Shown here: piece after piece, positions 46,290 to 56,829 of the stretch
Position numbering within the stretch: position 1 is the first letter of the stretch
Layout of the letters: the number at the start of each line of letters is the position of its first letter
Origin: Ariolimax columbianus
Lineage: Eukaryota > Mollusca > Gastropoda > Stylommatophora > Arionidae
Length of the DNA stretch: 64,000 nt
Direction of reading: 5' to 3'
Assembly: GCA_036924085.1 (NCBI GenBank)
Contig: JAVGWX010000005.1
Coordinates: 78,940,547 to 79,004,546, forward strand
Notes under the pieces: generated by a model
The model's input: the letters and a program-made list of their open reading frames with translations, nothing else
Databases searched by the model: none
Told to the model about the DNA's origin: nothing
Program-made: the position numbers and the translations under genes

Positions 46290-46545
46290 AGGATTGGGTA
46301 GCCGACTCCATGTCGAATTAATCTTAATCGCATCATTCAACATGTTTGGTAGGTTGCAGTGTTACTATTTCGTGCTACCATTTCGATCCCGACAACACAT
46401 GGGCCATAGAAAGTGCTAAATATCATAAATGTGGTACTGATAAAATGACCGCTGAACATCTGTTGCAAAATGGGTTAGCACAAGAGGGATTTAAAAAGAC
46501 ACACGACCAATTTCAACAATTTCTAGACGAGCTCAAAAGAAAATA
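46290..46545 (+). pseudogene. LINE C-terminal zinc-knuckle-like remnant
   Basis: Reads IASFNMFGRLQC near 46333, then in another frame KCGTDKMTAEHLLQNG (about 46429) and LAQEGFKKTHDQF. The C-x-T-x-x-x-TAEHLLQ-x pattern is the C-terminal region of Jockey-like ORF2; the final cysteine is replaced. Immediately followed by B and A fragments. Confidence 0.5.
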
Positions 46546-46554
46546 CTTCTTCGG

Positions 46555-46640
46555 CGTACGTTATGAAAGTACGTTGTTTTGTAGTTTACAGCGCGGCTGC
46601 GATATCTACGCCTCGAAGGTCGTCACATTCCGTCTCAGCT
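46555..46640 (-). mobile_element. Element B fragment
   Basis: GTTTTGTAGTTTACAGCG and GGCTGCGATATCTACGCC match the middle of B (GTCGTAGTTTACAGC, TGCGATATTTGCACC). It stops where the 27-bp array begins. Confidence 0.55.
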
Positions 46641-46654
46641 GTCTTTTTGGGTAG

Positions 46655-46853
46655 TGATTTATCTTCTCACTGCGATCCCTGTGATCTGTCTTCTCACTGC
46701 GATCCCTGTGATCTGTCTTCTCACTGCGATCCCTGTGATCTGTCTTCTCACTGCGATCCATGTGATGTGTCTTCTCACTGCGATCCCTGTGATCTGTCTT
46801 CTCACTGTGATCCCTGTGATCTGTCTTCTCACTGTGATCCCTGTTCTCTTGTT
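46655..46853 (+). repeat. 27-bp minisatellite, about 7 copies
   Basis: Unit contains TGATCTGTCTTCTCACTGCG then ATCCCTG. It lies between a B fragment and an A fragment. The TTCTCACTGCGATCCCTG core resembles the CCCTCTTCGATCCCTT of element B, so it may have grown from B; this is tentative. Open frames on both strands reflect the multiple-of-three period. Confidence 0.9.
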
Positions 46854-46854
46854 G

Positions 46855-47100
46855 AAGGAATGTCCACACTGGATATATTTCCTTTTTTGTTAGCCCTGAA
46901 ATGGACGTTTAGTGGCGGTTTGTTGTAAGTTTACTCATATTTCGTGCTTGCTGATGAAGGGGGACCGGGGTCCATCCGGTCGTGCTATACTTGGCTTTAT
47001 CTGCGTATCGCTCACTACTACGGGGTCTATCCCTCACCTAGTTAGCCAGGCTACCATGAAAACAGCCCGTTTCCAGGAAGTACTGCGGGGAAATTATGCT
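46855..47100 (-). mobile_element. Element A fragment joined to B
   Basis: Contains GTCCACACTGG, GGACGTTTAGTGGCGGTTTG, CGCTCACTACTACGGGGTC, ACCTAGTTAGCCAGGCTACC and AACAGCCCGTTTCCAGGAAG in A order. The end with the 37-bp units is missing; B sequence continues instead from about 47100. Confidence 0.65.
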
Positions 47101-47225
47101 AGTGCAGCTCGTTTCACTTGGAGGCCGAATAGGGTCTTGGCCAGCTCTGGCTCTCTGAACCGGATGTAGCAGCCAGTTATAAGTCGCTAGCTGCTGTCGC
47201 TAGTTCAATGTGTGGCATCTTCGGG
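47101..47225 (-). mobile_element. Element B fragment joined to A
   Basis: GGTCTTGGCCAGCTCTGG, TCTCTGAACCGGATGTAGC and CAGTTATAAGTCGCTAGC match the last 100 bp of B (CTCTTGGCAGCTCTGG, GCAGTCAGCTATGAGTCGCT). The junction with A lies near GGGTCTTG, a word both families share. Confidence 0.6.
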
Positions 47226-47349
47226 CACTAATGCAGATACGAATAACTTCTAGCTGACCACTGAGTCCAAGATGCAGCAGTCCATGAACTGACAGCCACC
47301 AGACACATAGTTGGCTGCTTGCACCAAGGTCATTGAACCATAGATGACC

Positions 47350-47515
47350 TAGCCCCTATTCCGCTTCCACGTGGCGGTCCTGGAAACAGTCTAGTTTAGT
47401 CTGAACAAGGGATATAGATCGCAATGGGAAGGCAAACCCGGTACTAAAAAATAAACTCGCTGAAATCTGATGTGTCGGTCCGAAAGGCGCAGATATCGCC
47501 GAAGAAGAAGAATAA
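47350..47515 (+). mobile_element. Element B fragment, opposite orientation, GAA tail
   Basis: CACGTGGCGGTCCTGGAAAC, GGGAAGGCAAACCCGGTACT, GCTGAAATCTGATGTGTCGG and GAAAGGCGCAGATATCGCC match the B sense strand; a GAAGAAGAAGAA tail follows. Confidence 0.65.
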
Positions 47516-48455
47516 GGCTGACAATTTTTTGTCTTTATATATATTCCAGTTTTATATATCAAGAGCACACGAAGAAAAGCACTACAGCATGCGAAGAATA
47601 GGCGCAGTATACAGGGTCATCAAGAGTGTCATTCACAGAAAGGCTGCTTGGAGAGGCCAATGCTTGAATGTGATATATTCAAGTAGACTGTTACAAGTTT
47701 ACAACAATAACATGCCCATACTTTGAATACTTGGAAACCTGGTATTCAAATAGGCAGGTGTATGTTTGCTGCCAAGTAGCCGAAGATTATAAAGAATTGG
47801 TTCTTACTTCGATACTTCGACTTTAGTTCTCGAGGCTTACTAGGTCTGGTGAAGTTAGGTGGCATGCTGGGTAGGATTTTCATTATACCAGCCTTCTATT
47901 TATTATTTTCAGCTGCAAATGATTCGTATACGAGCTCAGAGCTTACACACTAACTCCGAGTCTATTGCCTGTCTCCGATACGACTAAGTACTCGATCTCA
48001 CCTCCATCAAGACCAGTGTAGATATCGGTGTTCGAACGCCCCGCCGTTTAATGCGTTCCTTCCTTTCTCGCCAGGCGAGCGCCTTACATCTCTGATCTAG
48101 TGGACCCATACAAACGCACAATGAAGAAATATTACATGGAACCAATATTAATTATGAGTTGTTAACTAAAATAACAACAAGACAGGCATGCTAGGTTCAT
48201 TGGTCACATACATGGGAAGAAGGATTTGGAAAACTGTGACAAACGGGAAGATTGAAAACAAGAGAGAAAGACGGAAAGCGGATAAATAATCGTTTGAAAT
48301 TACGTGAGCCACTGGTTGGAAATCAAAGAGTATCTGATGTAGTGAGATATCACACGACGTTCGATTGTAGAAGAAAGTGATCGTCCACATACGCCATACG
48401 GTGGGACGATTGATGAGGGCTACATGCATTCACATAATGCTGAACATATATGAAC
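47516..48455. other. No gene seen
   Basis: No array or transposon protein recognised. A GGTGTTCGAACGCCCC word near 48029 resembles a tRNA B box, but no A box is found. Confidence 0.35.
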
Positions 48456-48457
48456 AT

Positions 48458-48459
<2 letters not shown>

Positions 48460-48498
<39 letters not shown>

Positions 48499-48500
48499 CA
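48460..48500 (+). repeat. GA microsatellite
   Basis: About 20 GA units with one GC and one CA interruption. Confidence 0.93.
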
Positions 48501-48784
48501 GAGACACCATACAGTAAATAACACGTGATAAAATATGGCCGCGACAGAGTGACTATAATTGTAGACACAATCTAATCGTTAAGCTATCTCTTGTCTGGGT
48601 GAACAGATTTGACGGCTCATCAAGCGTAGACGATCTCGAGAGAACAATTTAAGATGAGGCTGGGGGGAGGGGTGGAGTGACAGGATAGATATGCTCTATC
48701 AGATGGTTGTCTGCGATTGTCTGGGCAACAGTTCATAAAGCAATCGTCGGTGGTGCCCTGGTTGCAACAACAGTGGTAGTAGTT

Positions 48785-49605
48785 AAGGTGATGGTGTTGA
48801 TGTGGTGGTGTTGTTGTGATGGTGTTGATATGGTGGTGTTGCTCTGGTGGTGTTGATATGGTGGTGTTGTGATGGTGTTGATATGGTGGTGTTGTGATGG
48901 TGTTGATATGGTGGTGTTGTGATGGTGTTGATATGGTGGTGTTGTGATGGTGTTGATATGGTGGTGTTGATATGGTGGTGTTGCTCTGGTGGTGTTGATA
49001 AAGTGGTTTTGTGATGGTGTTGATATGATGGTGTTGATATGGTGGTGTTGCTTTGGTGGTGTTGATATAGCGGTGTTGTTGTGATGGTGTTGATATGGTG
49101 CTGTTTCTTTGGTGGTGTTGATATGGTGGTGTTGCTGTGATGGTGTTGATATGGTGGTGTTGTGATGGTGTTGATATGGTGATGTTGATATTATGGTGTT
49201 GCTTTGGTGGTGTTGATATAGTGGTGTTGTGATGGTGTTGATATGGTGGTGTTGCTTTGGTGGTGTTGATATGGTGGTGTTGTTGTGATGCTGTTGATAT
49301 GGTGGTGTTGTTGTGATGGTGTTGATATGGTGGTGTTGCGTTGGTGGTGTTGATATAGTGGTATTGTTGTGATGGTGTTGATATGGTGGTGTTGTTGTGA
49401 TGCTGTTGATATGGTGGTGTTGTTGTGATGGTGTTGATATGGTGGTGTTGCTTTGGTGGTGTTGATATGGTTGTGTTGATCTGGTTGTGTTGATACGGTG
49501 GTGTTGATATGATGTTGTTGATATGGTGGTGTTGATATGGTGGTGTTGATATGGTGGTGTTGATATGGTAGTGTTGATATGATGGTGTTGATATTCTGGT
49601 AATAA
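48785..49605 (+). repeat. TGGTGTTGATA-type complex array, 0.8 kb
   Basis: Short words GATATGGTGGTGTT, GTGATGGTGTT, GCTTTGGTGGTGTT and GTTGTGATGG alternate in multi-word blocks of about 27-69 bp. All are multiples of three, leaving the minus strand open for 312 codons (His/Thr/Ile-rich artefact). Few C on the plus strand. Confidence 0.92.
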
Positions 49606-50130
49606 TGTTGGCTTACTGTTGATGTGATGGATTTTTAGATGAGAAGGTCTTTTAGCTGTAATGGCGCTCATGTATTGGGACTGTAGATAGAATGATGTTG
49701 CAGCTGATCTATAGCTATCGTTGTAATAATGATATAAACATGAGACGATGTTATCATGGTCCTTCAGTTTTATTTGTGTGCTAGCAAAGCTTTACCGTAG
49801 TAGATGATGTTAGTGTGTTGTAACATTCTTACGCAACACTCGTTATCCAAGAGAGAATAGGTAACGCTCCAACAACGCTTCACAATGGAAGTGGATGGGA
49901 AAAGTTGTTATAATGTGGGATGATATGTTCTCAGGGGAGGTATAACGTCTGACCTATGTCAGCAGCTTGTGACACTCAATGAGGTACACCATACGATCTG
50001 ACTGACTTCTGTATTTTGTGATATTTAGTTTAAAATAGTCATATCAAATGAACTATATCAGCATTTTGGACACGTAGTTGAGAACGCCATCTAACCAAAA
50101 TCAGTATTTTGTTATACATAGAATAGGCAC
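49606..50130. other. No gene seen
   Basis: No recognisable features. Confidence 0.35.
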
Positions 50131-50134
50131 ACCA

Positions 50135-50495
50135 CCTAATCAATATTTTCATCAGAGTACAGCCAAACATATTTTTACCCCACAACAGCCAACCATATTT
50201 TCACCCCAGTACAGCCAAACATTATTTCACCCCAGTACAGCCAACCATATGTTCACCCCAGTACAGCTAAACATATTTTCACCGCAGTACAGCCAAACAT
50301 ATTTTCACCACAGAACACATTTTCACACCCAGTACAGCCAAACATATATTCACCGCAGTACAGCCAAACATATTTTCACCTCAGTACAGCCAAACATATT
50401 TTCACCTCAGTACGGCCAAACATATTTTCACCCCAGTGCAGCCAAATAGATTTTCACCCCAGTATAGTCAAACATATTTTCAATACAGTACAACA
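50135..50495 (+). repeat. 26-bp minisatellite, about 14 copies
   Basis: Unit contains CAGTACAGCCAAACATATTT then TCACCC; one copy near 50305 is shortened. Confidence 0.92.
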
Positions 50496-50829
50496 ACTGT
50501 ACACATCTTCATCTAATTACACATGTACACATTAACATTACATCCCAGTTACCCACATTTTCACAACCAAGCCGTGTACATAGTTAATAGTAACGCATCC
50601 CTTTTATAAATCTATAAACCTTTATTCATCTGCAAGACTCGTTAAACAACTTTAAACAAGAGATTCAACGACCCAGCAGATTTTCATTTGTGGTGGACAT
50701 CGTTCATGCTACTATATCTTTGTCCTGACACACTTCGCATGGTTCAAACTAAGTATCAACACTAGTGTACAATTAGCTAGATTGTTTGAACGAACAGAGC
50801 AAAGTTACATTTGATTTAACGTTTGTACC

Positions 50830-51115
50830 CAAGCAGTATCTGGTCGCAGACATATACATATAGATCAGCAAAATCTGGTCCAAGACATATGCATATGGAT
50901 CAGCAACATCTGGTCCCAGACATACACTAAAAGATACATATATATCAGTAACATTTGGTCCAAGACATATAAGTATGGATCAGCAATATATGGTTCAAAA
51001 CATACACATATGGATCAGCAACATCTGGTCCCAGACATGTACATATCAATCCTCAACATCTAGTCCCACACTTATTCATATGGATCAACAAAATCTGGAA
51101 CCAAACATATAAATA
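50830..51115 (+). repeat. About 33-bp degenerate repeat, 8 copies
   Basis: Units contain CATATGGATCAGCAACATCT then GGTCCCAGACATA, with many substitutions and small indels. Confidence 0.85.
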
Positions 51116-51121
51116 TGAATC

Positions 51122-51123
51122 AG

Positions 51124-51191
<68 letters not shown>

Positions 51192-51328
51192 GACAAGCAG
51201 ACAGGCAGACAGAGACATAATCCTTTTCACAGATCTTGTTCTTCTTTTTCTTCTTCTTCTTTTTCTTCTTCTTCTTCTTCTTCTTCTTCTTCTTCTTCTT
51301 CTTCTTCTTCTTCTTTTTCGTTCGCTCT
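51122..51328 (+). repeat. GA then CTT microsatellites
   Basis: GA run (51124-51186), a CAGACAAGCAGACAGGCAGA bridge, then a CTT run (about 51238-51320). Both strands show composition-driven open frames only. The sequence after CTT (GTTCGCTCTCAAATAATCG) is reminiscent of an element A/B tail but I cannot follow it further. Confidence 0.92.
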
Positions 51329-51699
51329 CAAATAATCGCATCGATTTCCCTAACAACCCTGATGGTCCTACTAAGGCTACTCTCGTCGCCAATACAGTTT
51401 ATCTCGCATTATAGCTTGGGAGGACCATGTAATTACTGTACTCCTCTCGTGGAACCGGCAGATCCGCAGAACATATTCCATCAACTGGTATACCCACATG
51501 GGTATAAGTGTGTGTGTCTAATTTGTAATTCGTTTAACGGATGATCTTTCAGGCTGCATTGTTATGATTGCTGTCTGCATATTGTCATTTGATCTCTTCT
51601 TGGCAAGGAGTAGCTTGCCTCTGCTATATCAGATTCTGGGTGTTTTTGTGACATCTACCTTTGAAGTTATTTGTTATAATTGTCTTTATTTCTTAAAAT
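51329..51699. other. No gene recognised
   Basis: A plus frame continues past the CTT run to 51544 with a C-rich segment (GGPCNYCTPLVEP, CVCLICNSF). I do not recognise a family, and it may be transposon debris. Confidence 0.3.
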
Positions 51700-52085
51700 G
51701 TGTTATATCTTCAGTTTAGAGTGTGCAGTCTCCCTCTTTGTCTAGTCTAGCTGCCTCCTCATTAATATGTTTGTCCCAGTGTGAAGGGATCCACTGAATT
51801 TTTCAGTCTGTTGAAATTGTAGCTAGCATTCATGTGCTTCATACAGGCTGTCCATTTCATATTTGTATGGTTTCTGGGGGAGTTATGTCTGATAGGGAAT
51901 CTGCAAGGAAAACTATCTTGTCTCTGATATAGTTCTTGACTTCAACAATTGCTATTGCTGCTGTTATTAGTGCCTTAGGCTCAGCTCTCAAGAAGTTTGG
52001 ACATGTTCCAATGGCCACTGACATATGGATTTCCTTTCCATTATTTAATTTTGTGTAAACGTCTCCATGGAAGGTAGCGAGGTCT
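51700..52085 (-). pseudogene. LINE RNase H remnant
   Basis: Minus strand reads IHMSVAIGTCPNFLRAEPKA (about 52040-51980; Glu in RAEPKA), LITAAIAIVEVKNYI, RDKIVFLADSLSDI (about 51930-51890; Asp in LADS), then IQWIPSHWDKHINEEAARLD (about 51797-51740). Together these are the central and C-terminal RNase H motifs of a Jockey-like ORF2; the usual SHCGIPGNE is changed to SHWDKHINE. Neither the TDGSA start nor an RT is found nearby. Distinct family from the 44.6-kb copy. Confidence 0.72.
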
Positions 52086-52259
52086 GGGCTGGACGTCGCG
52101 CTCGTTAAAGGAAAGTGAAGCGTCTGATATAGCCTCTACTTTCCAGGTATAGAGGTCGTCGCTGGATTCACTGTTCGTCTTGCTGTTCAGGAGTTTCCAT
52201 GCCAATGGCCTCTCCTACATTATTGTGTCCTCAGCAGCACCTTCATGAGGGGCTCCCTG

Positions 52260-52860
52260 TTTCTTACAGAGCCTTATTTGTGGCACGACCGAGTACCCGG
52301 CGGTATAAATGGGCGGGCAGATTGGACTCATTAGGTTTGGTTGGTAGCCAATCTAAGAGAAGGTAAACTCTGACTCTAAACCCGGGTAGACGAAACTCGT
52401 TAGTCTGTTCAAGCAGTTCGCCTTGGAGAGGAGGAACCCTGATTTTAAACCCATAAGTCCCAGTGAGTGCTGGCCAGTCGTGGAACGATGAGAGTATTAT
52501 CGGATGTCCCGAGTAACTAGCATCTACGGGCAACGACTCCACTCCTTGTGGAAACCTCGGGAGAGGGTAAGGCTACGGGATTAAACCCAGACAGAAAATC
52601 TGGAGTGGTAGCAATTAAGACTGATGGTTTCAAAATAGCGAATTCATTCCGGCTGCTCCTGCAGATGAGCTGGTGCCAAATTGGCATGCCTTGCATTCCT
52701 TTGGATTACACCAGCGAGGCCGAGAGGGGGATCCTGCAGTTTGGGCAGCCCAGGGTCTCCATATTCAGTGCCCAGGCTTGCGCCCTGAGATGCTACTCAC
52801 AGGGTGCCATGCGCCTGGTCTGCAAAGACCGAGACGCCTATGAACTATGAAACGTCTCCT
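52260..52860. other. GC-richer block, possible transposon 5' region
   Basis: About 600 bp clearly richer in G and C than its flanks, with frames of 92 codons (minus) and 100 codons (plus) that I do not recognise. Phrases such as CCCAGACAGAAAATCTGGAG form a short palindrome (CCAGA...TCTGG). It may be an untranslated leader of a LINE; this is a guess from composition and context. Confidence 0.3.
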
Positions 52861-53089
52861 CCTCCATTTGTCACATATCTAATTGTTGATCAATCTGCAT
52901 ATATGCTAGTCTATTCTGTGGTCGTGTTTTAATCTGTCTTAGTGGACATGTGCATCTACACGGGCATTCGCCGTTGTGCAGGTCCAAATTCTTGTCCGAG
53001 TTGGTAGTAGCTGCGTGCATTTCTCTGATTAGCGTGCTGAGCTGGAGCAGTGCTGTTTTTTTGTTTATTTTGTGCTGGTCTCATCTCAG

Positions 53090-53445
53090 TTTCTAGTCGA
53101 TTCTGTCTCGGGTACGGGTTGTCCAGTGGATGGCTAGCTTCTGTCTCGGGTACGGGTTGTCCAGTGGATGGCTAACCTCTGTCTAGGGTACGGGTTGTCC
53201 AGTGGATGGCTAACCTCTGTCTCGGGTACGGGTTGTCCAATGGATGGCTAATCTCTGTCTCGGGTACGGGTTGTCCAGTGTATGGCTAACTTCTGTCTCG
53301 GGTGCGGGTTGTCCAGTGGATGGCTAACTTCTGTCTCGAGTACGGGTTGTCCAGTGGATAGCTAACTTCTGTCTCGGGTACGGGTTGTCCAGTGGATGGC
53401 TAACCTATGTCTCGTGTACGGGTTGTCCAGTGGATGGCTAGCTGG
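53090..53445 (+). repeat. 38-bp minisatellite, about 9 copies
   Basis: Unit contains TCGGGTACGGGTTGTCCAGT then GGATGGCTAACTTCTGTC. Copies differ by one to three bases. Confidence 0.92.
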
Positions 53446-53479
53446 GGTCGTGTATATAACTTAAAGATATTATAATGCT

Positions 53480-53990
53480 GTTTGTTTTCTCTCTTGTTCT
53501 GTTTGGTGGACTTTTTCAATACTTCTGACATGTTTTCTCTTTAGTTCTGTTTGGTGGACTTTTTCAATACTTCTGACATGTTTTCTCTCAGCTCTGGAAA
53601 CCTTTCTCTCTTTCATCGTGGAAATATGTTGTTTATCAATATGGGCTCGGTCTCTGTGTGAGTTCTTGTATGAATGGGGCGGGTGCGTTGTGTATTTGTG
53701 TGTGTGTGTGTGCGTGCGTGCGTCCGTGCGTCGTGTTGACGTTTGTTGATTTTACTGCTGTGCTGTCCTAGTGTTATCACACGTGCCTTTGTTCGTGTTA
53801 TCCTACTGTTATCACACGTCTTCTCGTGACTGCTGTTCTACTGTTACCCCACGTGTCATCGTGACTGATGTCTTCCTGGTATCAAACGTGACTGCTGTCC
53901 TAGTGTTATCACACGTGTTTTTGTTCGTGTTGTCCTAATGTTATCACACGTCTCCTCATGACTGCTGTCCTACTGTTATCACACGTATTC
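53480..53990 (+). repeat. Two short arrays (about 49 bp x2; 34-45 bp x5)
   Basis: TTCTGTTTGGTGGACTTTTT duplicated with CAATACTTCTGACATGTTTT (53490-53590). A TG-rich patch follows (53695-53730). Then about five units with GTCCTAGTGTTATCACACGT (53760-53990) of irregular length. Confidence 0.8.
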
Positions 53991-54249
53991 TGCTGCAGCT
54001 TTCCTGATGTGTGAGTGTTAAAATCCTGTTTTTTTATTTAACCACAAGGACATTAGATCTTTACGGGAAATAAAATACCAGCAAATTATCGTGATGGTAA
54101 GGAAGAAACGCAGAAAGTGGTGCTATACAAAAACAGAATCTGATATTTGATAATACAAGAAGTGATAATAATATTGTGCAGAAAATAATGTGAGGGGTTA
54201 GAAAGCTTGCTGAGACTTCACTGCTAATTTGTAATTTAAGGCCCGTTTT

Positions 54250-54737
54250 CCAGCCGAGGACTACGGGACATGCATGACGTCAGCCTCCAGTATTAGAATA
54301 GAAATAATGACCAGCACTGATGTGACTATCTGAGGATAGTTCATCACAGAAGCCCTCGCGTCTGATTTCTAGCGTATGTTTAAAACGGAACGGAAAGGTT
54401 GTCAACGGTTGTGGATAGGGGGCATAAAGTATACAAGTCATGAAGGGCATGCGTTGATTTATTGTTCTGCCATAATTTGGTTAATAGCAATTAGGTATCT
54501 GGCATCTTGACTTCGTTGGCATCCATAGTTGGGACATGAGATATAGATAGGGAGAATATACTGAAATCCATCAATGATTATTTGGTGTATGGTAACACTA
54601 TGATTGATGAGTTGGCAATTGACAGATTACGATAGTGTTAAATCAAATCTTGGTAGTGCAGAGAGGGACGTTTGAGAAGACGAAGTAAGACTGTGTACTA
54701 CTAGCGAGATACAATAGCGATTAGTAGGTTGAGAGAA

Positions 54738-54772
<35 letters not shown>

Positions 54773-54850
54773 AAGAGATTGCGAGAACGAGAGAACGAGG
54801 GAGAGTTAGAGACTGAATACCTGTGGGTCATCCTGAAGAGCAATAACGTC
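54250..54850 (+). pseudogene. Decayed LINE RNase H/C-terminal copy, GA repeat inside
   Basis: Nucleotide-level relative of 44.7-45.3 kb. Shared in order: GCCTCCAGTATTAGAATAGA (compare AACCTCCAGTATGAGAATGG), ACTGAAATCCATCAATGATT (compare TTTTGAAATCAATCAATGAC), GAGAGGGACGTTTGAGAAGA, and GAGACTGAATACCTGTGGGT (compare GAGACTGAGCACCTATGGGT). A GA microsatellite of about 45 bp (54731-54775) lies between the last two blocks, where the 45-kb copy has ordinary sequence. No usable reading frame remains. Confidence 0.65.
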
Positions 54851-56250
54851 CATCCAGTATAACATCACATAGCAATAAAGATATAATTCGATTAAATTAT
54901 TTAGCTATAAACATGCCATATTAAAGTTCGGAAAACTGACATTCATCTTTCGAAGTACCGAACGCGACAACACAAAACCGATAGTTTCTTCCCAAACCCA
55001 TTGTTCGCTGATTTTCTAATAAGCATTCAAGCCAAAATATACTTATTCTGCGCTGTCAAGACGTAATATAAAAAAGCTGGCTAATTTTCGGAGATGTGGG
55101 CGTGGAACCGAGCAACTAATATCTGAGGGCAAGGGTTCCAGAAGTTTAGAGCCGCATCTTCATGTCCTAGCTTCTCTGGCCTGTCATCTACACCCGAATC
55201 CTAGCTTATCGTCTGTCTTGTAGTGTCTGTCTTCATTTCTGATGCGTCTTCCCGGCCTATTCTTCTGTGACTGGATTATTGAGTTACGTCTGGAAAATTA
55301 CCTTCTCCATCTTGTACACATACATACACATACATACACAGACACACACATACGAACACATACTCTCACACGCACGCCCTCTGCTCTCGTGCAGTTCTTC
55401 ACTTTCACAGACATCCTGTCTTGTTCGTGTAATCTATCATTCATGAAGTTCATACTCTCATGAATATCTATATTAAGGACATATCAGTAATAACCAAAAC
55501 AAATCTCACACGCGTTTTGATAGGGGAAAATATTATTAGTAAAAAATGTTGGGAAATATTTCACGAAGGAATTTATTCATTTTCTGAATGTGCGTGAGAA
55601 GACAGTCCTCGGACGCTTCTTCTGCATGCTTGGCTTTTAGCGGTGGTGTGATGACATCGAGGTTAGATCGCTGCAATTTTGTTGGAAAGGATAGTTCGTG
55701 ACGTGGAAATGGCTGAACACAATATAGAATCAAAATATGAATAAACGCATTTACAGTTTGCCGAAGATCTTTAGAATCTGGCGAAGGTGAAGCAACTAAA
55801 TTATGCACCCTTTTACAAATAAATAAGTCATGATGCGATCAAATTTATGTTACAATGAAAAAAAAAAGAAAGTAAATAACGCACAATAATTAGCAGAGCC
55901 CTTGGCGTAATGCGTTGAAGCTTGAATTTAAACAAGGGACAGACAGTGGCGTAGCTATTATGTGAGTGGCCCAAGGCGTTCACAAATATATACAGGTTTT
56001 TGTTTTTTAAAGTGCGATCACGAATAATTCCGTAACTTATTCCCACATCCATTTAAAGGTTCGTATAGATTGAAATTATTACTTTCACGCATACTTTTAT
56101 TCTTGCCTTTCTTATTTGTCCCCCACTTCTTCTTCTTCCTCTAATTCTGATACTTATGAAAAGAGTAAGTCACTAGGGTATTCCTGAATTTTTTATGAGA
56201 TTGTTTGTTTTTAAAACAATAGTTACCCATCGCAAGCGAGAATGTCGACA
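54851..56250. other. No gene; small CA-rich repeat
   Basis: ACATACACATACATACACAG repeat at about 55315-55370. Minus frames at 55536-55808 and 55828-56052 have no recognisable domains. Confidence 0.4.
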
Positions 56251-56254
56251 TTAT

Positions 56255-56700
56255 CAGACTTGTGCTACGAGATGTGTTCTCGTGTGGCTGTAAATACTAA
56301 TCCTGGCACGACAGACTTTGTCGCACCTTGTGCCCTTATGTAATTATACGACACGGGAGTCGTCTTGCGTTCTGATCGCTTACTCTGAGTCTTTGCGATA
56401 GAGTATGGCTCTGCGATCTGAGCACTTTTGGTGATTACTAGCACGCCAGGTGGAAAAGGTTCTGCAATAAACTTCCATGATGGGACATCAATGTTGAAGT
56501 CTTTCAGAGACACTTTCAAGAAGTCTCTAGCGTGTCTTCTGCCTTCCTAATGAGCGTCTTCCTATTATGAGCTCACAGTACAGCAGTTGCTTGACCATGA
56601 GTTATCGGACAGGCGAGCAACACGCCCCGTTCATCTTATCTGGGTTTTTTGCAGAATCGTGTGGATGCTCAACTTGTGAGTCTTGCTAAGAATTTAGAAG
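56255..56700 (-). pseudogene. LINE C-terminal remnant with C2H2-like end
   Basis: Minus strand reads LMVKQLLYCELIIGRRS (about 56600-56550), after a shift RRHARDFLKVSLKDFNIDVP (about 56545-56485), then PSWK, and finally CDKVCRARISIYSHTRTHL (about 56330-56275). This matches the LINE tail pattern L-x-x-K-x-LLYGEL, KD-x-LK-x-SLKDF-x-I, and a terminal C-x2-C...H-x3-H-like motif. Two or more frame changes. It stands directly before another minus-strand LINE at 56.8 kb but belongs to a different family. Confidence 0.65.
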
Positions 56701-56829
56701 TTGGGCATCATGCTCCCGATCTTGAGCAGACTACTCAGACAGCTTATACCGTTTTTTTTCTTTGTAGAGCAGTAGTGAAAAATGATTTGTAATATTCGAT
56801 CTATTCGAATACATGCATGCAAATATTGG

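Noticed and set aside
48733..49671. 312-codon His/Thr/Ile-rich minus frame
   Set aside because: Follows the triplet-based TGGTGTTGATA array; no recognisable domain.
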